From assembly GCA_030268105.1 (NCBI GenBank), contig BSDZ01000013.1:1345001-1409000 (forward strand): 64,000 nucleotides of DNA, in the 5' to 3' direction. Origin of the DNA: Volvox africanus. Taxonomy: Eukaryota; Chlorophyta; Chlorophyceae; Chlamydomonadales; Volvocaceae. The notes below the pieces were generated by a model. It worked only from the letters and a program-made list of their open reading frames with translations, was not told the origin of the DNA and ran no database searches. Positions 47,501-58,251 of the stretch are shown here, in pieces. How positions within the stretch are numbered: position 1 is the stretch's first letter; each line of letters begins with the position of its first letter. The translations under genes were made by a program, and so were the position numbers.

Positions 47501-50500
47501 CGCCGCCTTCAAACCAGCGCGGGTCCGTTACCAAAGTTCACCATTTCATTGAAGCTGGAGGTCTCGGCCCCCATTCGTGGGGTTTTTCCCGCCCCTCCCC
47601 TCCACCTCGCAATCGGCAATACACAAACCGTACCCAAACCTCACTCCTCGCACCTAACCACCCACCCTCAAACCCCTCGCTGCACCCCCATAAAACACAC
47701 ACACACACATACACATACACACACATCGCCCCTTCCCCCAACTCACTGTCTCAGGGTGTTATTGTGGAGATGACTCCCGCGCTCCAAGACCAGTTGTTGG
47801 AGGAAGTGACGATCATGGCCAAGAGCGGACTGCGATGCATCTGCCTCACCTACGCGGACTTTGCCCTTGCAGATCCCAACCGACCCGCGGGTCAGTGAGC
47901 GTTTACGCAAATTTTGTGCCCAGCCGTTTTCTCCATTCCTTCGCAAGACGGGTTTGGGGGGGCGAATGGTTTTGTGTGTGTATGTTTGTGTGTGTGTGTG
48001 TGCACGCGCCATAGCGAAGTGATTTGAGCAAGAGCCACCTGCCATGGGGGGGGGTGGGAGAAGGGGGGGGGGCAGGGGGAAAGAAGGTGAGCGCTTCTTG
48101 TAAGTTGGGAGGATGCCATACCCTGTGGATGTTAGGGAAGCTAGGGGACCAACGACCACAACGGAATTTACAGGACAAGGTTAATAGCCACGGCCCCCCT
48201 CTTCCCTCATTTACCCAACAAACAACGGAATAACAGAATTCTTCGAGAATGCCGACAATGTGGACGACAATCTCACCTGCATCGGAATTGTTGGCATCAA
48301 GGACCCAGTACGGCCTGAAGTGCCGGGTGCCGTACGTACTTGCAAACGTGCCGGTATTACCGTACGTATGGTGACGGGCGATAACATCCACACCGCCCGC
48401 CACATCGCGCGAGAGTGTGGCATCCTGTACGACATGGGTCCTAACAAGCCGGAGCCGGTGGCCATGGAGGGTCCTGTGTTCCGGGAGATGCTCAAGGTAG
48501 GACATGACATGGGCGGGAAATACACCGTGGGGTTTGTGGGATCTGCCGTACCGGCACGAAGTTGCATTGCGTGAGCGTTTGCACGAGTGGGGATGCTGAG
48601 CTGGCACGGCAAGTGGGGTAATGGTCCGTTGTTTTCTCTTCCATCTCTCAGCCCCATCTCCGACATGCCCCCCGACCTCTCGGGGGTTTTTCTTGCACCG
48701 ACACTGTCGTACTTTCCAACCTCTTCTCCTCCCCCTCCTCCCCCCCATTCCCACTCCCCAAATTCCGTCGCCCCCCGGTTCACTCCAGGAGGAGTCCTTC
48801 GTGGCGCTGAGGGCTCGAATGAACGATGGGGACAAAGACGCCCTGAAGGAAATTCGCGCACAAATTGATCACGTACGGGTGAGTACGGCATAATAAAGAT
48901 TCTTGAGGACGACATTTCCATTTCTAATCTGGCGGAACGTGAGTTCTTTTGTGCGGACTGGATCCCCTGCATGATGTTTCAATAAAGGCAAAAACGGTGC
49001 AGGTTGTGTGGGGAAAGGTGGCGTCTATGTGGCGGTGGTGGGGTGTGTGCGTGTATGTAACTGGGTTACACGGGTGGTCTACAGCACTAATTGTGGGTAT
49101 GATTGAGGTTTGAACGTGAAGTCAAGTATATATATACATTTCCGTACACGTGTCCGTACGTGCAGGTGTTGGCCCGCTCTTCTCCCGAGGACAAGCTGCA
49201 ACTTGTACGACTGCTCAAAGTGAGTTCGAGGGGAGGGGGGAGAGGGAAGGGGGTAAAAAGGGAGGGGGTAGGGGGTGAAAGGGGAGGGGGTGAGAGGGGT
49301 GAGAGGGGAGGGGGAACGGCGAAATAGCGAGGAATTGCAGCTGAAGGCCCTGTAGCTTTTAACTATTTTAAACGAGTAACCGAATTTCCGTTGGGGGTTA
49401 GGAGGTGGTGATGGCGGGGGATATTCGGCTCATTCACCCAAGAAGTAGGATTGCACCGAAACCTTACGTAAGCTCATTCACTGGCGTACATTTGGGTTGC
49501 TTCTGACACCATTTTTTATTTGGCATCAATAATCATAGAAGTCGAATGATCGCACAGTGGTGTTGCCTTTGGTGCATTGTCACCATATCACAAGTACTTC
49601 CTCGATATCAAATAAAAGTTAGATACTTTTCTAGAGATAAATAAATACTTAAATACAGACATAAATAAGTAAATAATATATATTATTTATTTATTATTTG
49701 GTATTATTTATTTAATAATATTATTAAATATACTTTGGGTATTTATTTAACCCAAAGTTTGAAATTATTTTCCTGCCGTTTACTTACTGGTTCTGATTTT
49801 CCCCTCCATCTGCAGGAGCTGGGCGAGGTGGTGGCGGTGACGGGCGACGGCACCAACGACGCCCCCGCCCTGAAGGAGAGCGACGTTGGCCTGGCCATGG
49901 GCATTGCGGGTGAGAGCTCCAGGGGAGGAGGGGGGAGGGGGCGGGGGAAATGGGAAGGGGAGGAGAGGGGAAGATGTGGGAGGTGACATCTTCATGTTGT
50001 GAAGTGTACGACGCACCGCGCCTTGGGAGGGGGGAAGGATATTTGGATCCTGGATCCACATACACATACACTGCTACACTGCTACACTGCTACATTTACA
50101 TATGTTGCTCACGTCTTCTTCATATATGTATACGTGTGTAAATGTTTATGCCATACTATAGAAACCATATACTAATGCATACGAAAGTACATAATTGATA
50201 GTTGCGTATATGCAACTTATGCTTGGATGTGCAACTAGCGAATTGCCGTACGCCGTTTAATGTACTTCAACAGGTACGGAAGTGGCCAAGGAGGCGGCCG
50301 ATATTGTAATTATGGATGACAACTTCTCCTCCATCGTCAAGTCAGTTCTCTGGGGCCGCTCCGTGTTTGCTAACATCCGCAAGTTCCTGCAGTTCCAGGT
50401 CCGTTAGTTAGTTGTCCGTTGTTTCATGTTGCTTGTTGTTGCGTGTCCTGCCTGCATGAATGTTTTAGGGTTTTGGTGTTGTACGACAAGACATTTGATA

Positions 50501-51567
50501 GTTCTTGCAGGTCTTTTAAACACCCCCCACCCAAAGTCGGAGTGCATATGAAAAACAGACACACTCAAGGGCAGTGTGCGTTCGTGTGTGTATGAATAAA
50601 ACGTTATATAAGTGTATATATATATGTATATGTATTGTATGTTCGTCATGGGATTGTGGATTGGCAGGGACCTCGTCGTTAACTAACTGTTGTTGCCGTA
50701 CAATTTTTACAGTTGACGGTTAACCTGGTGGCTCTCGTGACGGCTTTCGTGGGTGCGGTGGCGGGGGGCCACGAGCCACTCAACATTCTGCAGCTGCTGT
50801 GGGTCAACCTGATCATGGTACGGCGGGATGGTGGTGGTCTGGAAAGCGGGGAGAGGGGAGGGGGATGGGAGAGAGGGGAAATGTGTATTTAGGGGATTCT
50901 TCCCCCGAACAAAACCCCTTGACGTTGGGTGGACAAGAGTCCCTACCTTCCCCTGGTATTTCGGGGCACCCTCATCCGTTCACCCCTAGGGATGTTGACT
51001 GCTCCGAAACCAGTGATGTTCCCGGTAGGTAGGTGGTTCAGCACCCACCGCCAGCACCCAGTGGAATCTGCTGGGTCAATGAAGGCCTCCACTCCTGGTC
51101 GGCTCGCAAGTCACTAGTACCGGGGCCCTCACCATCCATGAACATCGGGGGAACATATGTATACGTATATACATACATATATACATATATATGTATACAT
51201 ATATACATATATATATATATATACGTGTTCAGGCACGACTGTTATGGCACGACTAATATGCCCCTGGAGTTCCAGGTTCTACCCCGACCGAGAGCGGGCC
51301 AAAGACCCTAAAGATAAGGGCAGGGTGCCCCCATTTCGATGGACGGTGACGACCCCAATTAAAGTGACCTGGGAGCTGACCAGTAGCGGAGTTGACGCCT
51401 TAGTTGATTCGGCAGATTCCGCTGGATGCTGGTGGTGGGTGCTGAACCTGGGAAAACCACTGATATCGGAGAAGTCGGCATGGGAGACTGGATGAGGGTG
51501 CCCCGAAACACCGGGGAAGGTAGGGACTGCCAGGTTAGTGGCCACGGGTGATGTACCCCCCTATCCT

Positions 51568-51644
<77 letters not shown>

Positions 51645-54600
51645 TACATACATATATACAGACACACGTATACATTCCCTGTCCCCCATTCGCCCGTCCA
51701 AACCTGCCCCCCTCAGGACACAATGGGTGCTCTGGCCCTTGCCACGGAGGATCCCCACCCCCGTCTGTTGCTGCAACGACCCAACGGCCGTACGGAGCAC
51801 TTGATTAACTGGAAAATGGCGAAACACATATTCGTACAGGGGTGTTATCAGATGCTGTGGATGTTTTTGTGCCTCTACCTGCTGCCGACGGGACCCAAGG
51901 TGCGTCTGTACGTCTGTATGTGTTGTACGCCACCGCCAACGCCAACGCCGACGCCAACGCCGTGAGCACTAATGCAGAAACTCACTAATATGAAAACATT
52001 TGCCCCGTTGTGGCCATTGCTCGTCCCATCACCGCCGCCGCTGCTGCTGCTGCTCGTCCCATAGGGCCTGGAGAGCTATCTCGTACACAGCGAACAGTCT
52101 TTCTACGAAACCGATTGTGCTAAGCATGCGGAGTGAGTTCGCTTTAGCAAGGGGGTGGGGTGGGATGGGGTGGGGTGAGCTGAGGTGAGCTGAGGTGAGG
52201 GTTTTAGGGTTTAGGAAGTGAGGTGAGGTGAGGTGGGGTGGGGAGGGGTGGGGTGGGGGAAATACTCTGATGATGAAAATGGGAGAAGGGGTTTCAGGGG
52301 TTCATGGAGGGGCGTATATGAACCTTAAAAAGCCGTACAAGGACAGGATGCGAATACTGTTTGCAATTTGAAGTCCAAATATCGCTGGGGGGTTGATTTG
52401 TTGTGACGGGGAACGGCACGTGTGCTTATCTTGCCGTACTTTTCAAAAGCTTAAGAGTGTAGCGGCGGGCCGGACTTCAACCCAGGGCACTCGGGCCCTA
52501 TGGTTTCAAACACCATTCGTTATGGCTGCGGCCTGCTACCGTAGGACTGTGCTTGCCACCAAGATGGTCAACGTCAACTCCACCAACCTGCCAGACGTGG
52601 TCAAGTTTGCGTGCAACGTCGTGTCGTACTGCGGCTTTCCGTACAAGTCCCCCGCCCAGTCCTGCGTGCTGAACAGCAACTGGGAAAACGCTGCCGTACC
52701 AACTGACTTGAGTACGGCAGTTTGCGGCGGGACGTACGGAAGCGGCAACAACAAAAACTGCGACCGCTTCCAATGGGTTCAGGTTGGTGGAAATCAGGAG
52801 CTCTCTCCGTGGGTTACGGCCCCATCGTACGTCACGTGTAATTTCGTACGGCAAAAACTCAATGTAACACTTTTAGCCATTGCAAAACTGAGGGCGATTT
52901 TCGGCAATTGGGGCCTGTTAAACGTTAAAAAAGAATTCATAACCAAATTTTATACGAGTAATGTTGAAACGAGGAGTTTGCATGTAATTTTGCATTATCG
53001 TATGTCCGTATGTTGCACTTTTTATATACCTAATTTATAAACCTTTCATGAAACTTGTATTTGCCACATCATTGCCATGAGCCGACTTTGTGCGTCTAAG
53101 GAACGCGAGTGAAGCTGTGATAGTTAATTGTTTTCCGAATGCTCATTTGGTAACGATTTGCAGTCCGACCCACAGGGCTCTGTCCGCTGTCCCACCCTTA
53201 ATAAAAAATTACACACAGAATATCAGATTTTATGCTAATAATATATGTTATGGTTAAAATTCATATACAATTTTTTCGAATAAGAAATAAACTTTGCAAC
53301 AATTTTGATGTCGTACTTTGATTGAACCAGGCCGTCGATAACAAGCTTGAGAAGGAGTACAAGGACTATAATGAGGATGAGTACAAGAGGCCTTTGTCCC
53401 TTTTGTTTAACATCTTCATCTGCACGCAGGTGAATTGTAACAAAGTATTGCTTCATTCTTTGTTTTTTTATCCTTGATCAGCTGGTTTACTTGAATTCTA
53501 TGAATTCAGGAGTCTAGTCAGTGATAGACGGGGGGGGGGCATGCACCTCAGCTTCAGGCCGCGGCCTCCCTGCTCGTTCGGCCGTCTTGCGTTTTGCCGG
53601 TAATATATATAAAATAATATTTAGTTAATTAATAAAAGAATGTTTAACGGACATTTAGGAAAGGGCCCTACGTGAGCCACTAAGCCTGCCGGTATTTTCT
53701 AGTTTCGATTATTATTATTAACTCTCAATCTTGTAAATAAATTTTTCCTAGTGCTGCGCCTCCGTGCTTTTGGCTTTATTTTGCCGTTTATCTGATCTGA
53801 TCTGTGCCGTGCCCTTCTATACGTACGGCAGGTTGCCAACGAAATTAACGCCCGTCGTATCAACGACGAATACAACATTTTTGAGGGATTTTTTAATAAT
53901 TGGATTTTTTTAGCTATCATCGCCATTACGATGGGCCTGCAAGCCATCATCATCAACTTCCTGGGCCTCTTTTTCAAGGTACCGTAAGTGTAACGTTGTC
54001 GTACAATGCCGTGCCTGCAGCCGAGGCTGATCCCTACTACCTGCGAGATTTATCCCCCGCTAACAACGAACCCAGTGCCGCCGCCGGCAGGACCGATATC
54101 GTTTGTTACCTAGCTCGGTTCGAATGGCCTAAAAACTGGGTGAAAGGAACGTGGGACTTCACATCCTTGGTTGTTCTCTCTGTACGGCGCGTGCTACGTA
54201 AAAATTCGTAATTATTGTAATACCTATTCTGTACGGAACTTTATGCATGTACGGAAGTTGGTGTGTTCGGTTGTTTGTTGGCCTGACAGGTTGAGCCGTT
54301 GGACTGGCGCGAGTGGCTGGCATCCATCGCTATTGGTATGGGTGCCTGGCCCATCAGCCTGCTCACAAGGTTCATCACCAGGTGGGGCTTACCTTACAAA
54401 ATTTTTTCATTTAATACGTATTTCATTCAATAAATATAATGACAACAATACCAATAAGTTCAACTGTTTCTGATTTCCTTAATGATTGTATTCATGATAT
54501 TGCATACAGTTATTAATGCATAAAATGTAGCGTGGGTCGGGTCGGCATGTCGTTCCAAAAACCACCACTGATATCCGAATGCACACTTTGTGACCCATGG

Positions 54601-54822
54601 GTCTGCAGGAACATCCCGTCATGTGTGCAGTTCGAGGCAATGTTGCCGCCCGAGGTTGATGACCCCGCACTTCAACGGGAACTGGAGGCGGAGGCGGCCA
54701 GCCACAAACATAACCACCATAACCGCAATAACGCCAACGGTCATATTTTCAACGGTCACTACGCGGATGCCACCTTCAAATCGGGCGATATAGAGGCCGC
54801 CAATCGGTCCGCTCTCTCATAG
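41572..54822 (+). CDS. Type IIB (PMCA/ACA-type) Ca2+-transporting P-type ATPase, complete
   Basis: Twenty-five exons join in phase to 1,185 residues: 41572-41670, 41741-41917, 42014-42079, 42375-42434, 43107-43149, 43937-44220, 44437-44630, 45644-45807, 46556-46767, 46939-47079, 47242-47367, 47755-47890, 48237-48496, 48789-48878, 49166-49219, 49816-49909, 50274-50398, 50713-50817, 51717-51899, 52065-52132, 52458-52782, 53331-53429, 53832-53978, 54290-54381, 54609-54822. Visible: TM1-TM2 ([31 protein letters not shown]), actuator TGES (222-225), TM4 [11 protein letters not shown] (340-349), phosphorylated Asp385 in [15 protein letters not shown] and MVTGDN, hinge [11 protein letters not shown] (711 on), and TM6 [17 protein letters not shown]. 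It pumps cytosolic Ca2+ out of the cell or into a compartment. Odd features are a Cys-containing loop of about 130 residues between TM7 and TM8, and a short His/Asn-rich tail without an obvious calmodulin-binding helix. Confidence 0.96.
44641..44735. repeat. Purine-rich tract at intron 5' end
   Basis: A (GGGGA)n-like run of almost pure G/A begins shortly after the exon 7 donor of the Ca2+-ATPase gene. Comparable sense-strand G/A tracts follow the donors of exons 15, 16, 18 and 20 (49226-49320, 49915-49975, 50830-50885, 52145-52260). Confidence 0.8.
50939..51152 (+). mobile_element. Repeat family copy C (diverged, direct)
   Basis: It shares GTCCCTACCTTCCCC, TTTCGGGGCACCCTCATCC, GTTCAGCACCCACC and the CACTCCTGGTCGGCTCGCAAG segment with the copies at 6013 and 6301, but is clearly more diverged. 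It lies in Ca2+-ATPase intron 18, facing the inverted copy D about 70 bases away. Confidence 0.75.
51153..51224. repeat. TA microsatellite loop between inverted repeat copies
   Basis: ATATATACATA repeats separate the direct copy C from the inverted copy D. Confidence 0.9.
51225..51570 (-). mobile_element. Repeat family copy D (near full length, inverted)
   Basis: This is the reverse complement of the 6301-6632 unit with few differences. It begins (on the plus strand) with GTTCAGGCACGACT and ends with GTACCCCCCTATCC, then an (AC)n(AT)n run to 51663. It is located in Ca2+-ATPase intron 18. The high similarity to copy B suggests recent spread. Confidence 0.87.
51571..51663. repeat. (AC)n(AT)n microsatellite
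   Basis: An (AC)n run passes into a long (AT)n run immediately at the end of repeat copy D, about 55 bases before the exon 19 acceptor. Confidence 0.95.
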
Positions 54823-55076
54823 TGACCTGGTGTATTACATTCTGATTTTGAACGAGCGTACGACATCCAGACTTGACTGGTACGGCTAGGGGAGATATTG
54901 ATTGTGGCTAATAAATAATATATGTGTTTTAGAGATCGTGTTGGGTAGAGGGGGTCAAGGCTCGTGGGTGAATGGTTTCGGAGGTAAACGCGAAGAGGCA
55001 CGTCCGATGAAGTGTTGAGGGTTGAGAGAGGGAAGGCAGAAGGGAGGGAGCGGGAGGAGGGGAAATGACGTCCCTG

Positions 55077-55081
55077 TGTAA
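55077..55081 (+). terminator. TGTAA poly(A) signal of the Ca2+-ATPase gene
   Basis: TGTAA, the standard volvocine poly(A) signal, occurs about 255 bases after the stop at 54822, a usual 3' UTR distance. Confidence 0.55.
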
Positions 55082-55572
55082 TGTGTATGTACGGCCATGT
55101 GGAAATGGGATAGACAGACAGGCGGACAGATAGACCGGGACAGGTGGGGATTGCCCGGGGGCGACAAACGCTGCACGCCCAAAATCTGTTATGCCGCAGC
55201 AACAACAGCAGTCTTAGTAGCACGAGCTTCAGTTTCGTACATCTTATGTGAGACATACATGCCTTACTTATATCTCGAACTCCTGTCAATGGCATAATGT
55301 TTTACGTTTATTGTAATCGTTGCCCAGCTCCAGGACATCTCGCCATGGTGCTGGGAACGTGAGACGTAGGGGACGAGATTGGGGGAAGTGGGCTGCATCA
55401 AATACCGTTAGGCTCGGTACTAGGTCTTACTAATTATGGCAACGGTAATTACCGAACCATGCAACAGTTGTATGTGAGAGATGCATGTTTTACGTATTAT
55501 CTCACACCCCGACCCCTATCTCTCACACTCCCACACGTACGGCGAGCAAAAGACGGCTTGCCATGTGTTGTG

Positions 55573-55664
55573 TGTAGGATAGGGGGGTACATCACCCGTG
55601 GCCACTAACCTGGCAGTCCCTACCTTCCCCGGTGTTTCGGGGCACCCTCAACCAGTCTCCCATG
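55573..55664 (+). mobile_element. Repeat family copy E (5' end only)
   Basis: About 90 bases match the start of the unit (GGATAGGGGGGTACATCACC through GGCACCCTCA and CAGTCTCCCATG) and then stop abruptly at a (TG)n run. The truncation point coincides with the microsatellite. Confidence 0.82.
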
Positions 55665-57805
55665 TGTGCATGTGTGTGTGTGTGTGTTTGGGCGGGTTAC
55701 ATGTACGGACATCATAGTAGCCAGATGGCTGCTTGGGACATCGATCGGATAAGGATTCGGAGCCGGAGGTGTGGCGATTGTTTGCGTGGCGATGATTCGT
55801 CGGAGCTCGTGATACCGAGCTGCCATGCTGTCGTACGTAGCCGTACCCGCCTTACATTTTCCAGTGCGTACTCCAGGAGGGGTAGGAAATCTTCGTGCGT
55901 GTTTGCCTCGTGTAACACTGCGGCACCTCCGAGGTTATTTCGGTTGATCCTCCCCCTCCCCCTCACCAGGACGTGAGTGCGGCCGGGGGGGGGGACTTCA
56001 AATACACCCTTCTGCAAATACACCCTAAGTTTGCTCGAATTACCCTAAATATCACTTTCTCATCGAATAATCATAATATTATTATCTGAAACTTATTTTT
56101 TGTTAGTTCTATTTGCCCTTGGCATCACAGCGCGGTGTCAATCAGCGGCTGATGTGTACCGCGGCTACAAACGCTGACTGGCGCATGAAGTCATGATGTT
56201 GTAACGCATCATGGGAAAAAGGAGCACGCAGTAACGACGAGATGCTGCTACTCCAAGTGGGGGTGACGATTTCGTAAGCCGGCAGTGAATGACCTTGCCG
56301 TATTCCGCCGTACAGGTGGGAATTCGAGAATGCCTGATTCACGGGACGTGAGTGGCATATAGAGGAGTAGTTGAGTTGTCCGAACTGCACACTGCTTCGA
56401 TGACTAAAACTGTGTGCCTTCAGGTAGATGACGTGGTGATTGCGATAGTATCGCGTGTGGGTTTTTAGTATTCGCATTCATATCTAGATCTCGGATTTTG
56501 ATTCGTACTTCCGTACGAAGATTCTTCACGCCACCTTATTTTTCTCGCGATGGCTTCAGGGCCGCAGAGCGGAGCGGGCAACACATGCGCGGGCAACAAA
56601 TAAATTAAGATAGTTTATTTGTTATAACAAAAGTGGAAATACTTATACACCTCATTTGCTTTGTATATGTTTGTTACATTCTGACTTTCTCCAGGACGCT
56701 GCCCTAGAAATTACTACGGCAAGTCGTACTGGATAAGGGACTCACAGAGGTGGGTGGGAGAGCTTCACAACCCATCACACCGAACGTATCGTACACAGAG
56801 AGGAGAGCGAGGGGACTGGGTTGAGCGGACAAAACAGTTGGCGCGTTGATAGTCCTTGGTTGGGTGGTTATCTAGCGAGGGCGTGCCTTTGCATCTGAAG
56901 GCTTAGCCGGTTTTGTACGGCTTTGACAGTTGATTATTGAATCAGCGCTTTCCGACTTTCAAGCCGTCTCCCAAACTGTGCGTGTGTTTACGTGTATGTG
57001 TGCGTGTGTGCATGCGCGCATGTGCGTATGTGTATATGCATGTGTATGTGCATGTGTGTGAAAGGTAGGTGCATATCGTAGCGCCGCCAAACACATAGGA
57101 CGCTTCCAGCCCTGGTGGTTGCCGTTGGTTGGTGGTTGTGTTTTGCTGTACACGGCTTATGGGAAAATCTGCACATGGCTCGTATCAGCTTGCACGCGGT
57201 AAGCGAGCATGTGTAAGCGTGTATGTGAGTGACAACAGGGCAGAGTAGGTTGACGGAAGATGTGCAAAACATGTATATGTATACACGTATGTGCATGCCG
57301 TGCATGTCGTATTTGCGCATGCAGTATGAGAGCAGGTTTTACCCAGCCGTAGCCGTACGGCAATCACACATAGAGCGATTCGTACTTCTAAATTGCCATG
57401 CCGTGTGGCCTGTGGTCACTTGTAAAGCGCACACTGATATATGCGAAGTCCTTGGGCGAAAAGCGGTTACGAAAGTTATGTATATTGGTACGGAGCAACT
57501 GCCATAACCCCCAAATGCCAGTATGCTCTTATGGTTGGGCGAGGAAGGTCAGGGAAGGTGTTGCCAACGAATGCATACGCACACACACACGTTTACACTT
57601 ATGCATACATTTATACACACACTAACGGTACAACACCTAAGGAGATATCCATTTTACCGCGCTCTGCTTTTCAAACGACTAGCTGCAGAGATCTCAACCG
57701 TTATCCAGTGATATCCAGTGACTTGGATCTTGATCTGAATCTGGATCTCGACCCGCTTGCAAAATAGTAGAGGAATGCTAACCATGGACGCAAAATTACG
57801 ATGCA

Positions 57806-57810
57806 TTACA
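57806..57810 (-). terminator. TGTAA poly(A) signal of the Gln-rich gene
   Basis: TTACA on the plus strand (TGTAA on the minus strand) lies about 440 bases beyond the stop at 58252. Confidence 0.45.
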
Positions 57811-58251
57811 CTTCCCTTCCCGAATCACGAAGATTATATAAATATTTTATATATTTGGAGTAATCCCCCCACCAGATATTACCACAAATTGTTATAACCT
57901 AATTATGTGTGACAAGATCAGCACCTCCATAAGACCTAGAGCGCTATAATCCCTGTACTGCACGCTACATGCACCTAACACCGTACATTACCAGAGGTTA
58001 GTGGCCAACAGCTATAACCACCATAACCGACAACCACCACCTGAACGAAATGTAAGTCCGCACAAAGCTGCGAGCCACCCGGACCTCTCCCACATTTGGG
58101 TCGGGTCATATCTGGGTTGCCAGGTAAACTCTGACCTTAAAAACCCCAAAACTCCCAACTTTCCAACCCCCATCAACAACCCCCGGCAAGCATAACATGA
58201 CCTTCCCAAATTATCGTTTTCGTTGATTTGTAACCAACAACCAGCAACTAA

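Larger units (their letters stand above)
54823..58251. other. Intergenic region between convergent genes
   Basis: This holds the 3' UTRs of the Ca2+-ATPase (+) and the Gln-rich gene (-). It contains repeat copy E and TG/CA microsatellites near 56980-57060 and 57580-57620. One minus-strand frame, 56023-55712, reads GGAAVLHEANTHEDFLPLLE and looks protein-like, but it has no partner exons or known family and may be a transposon remnant. The rest shows nothing recognisable. Confidence 0.5.
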
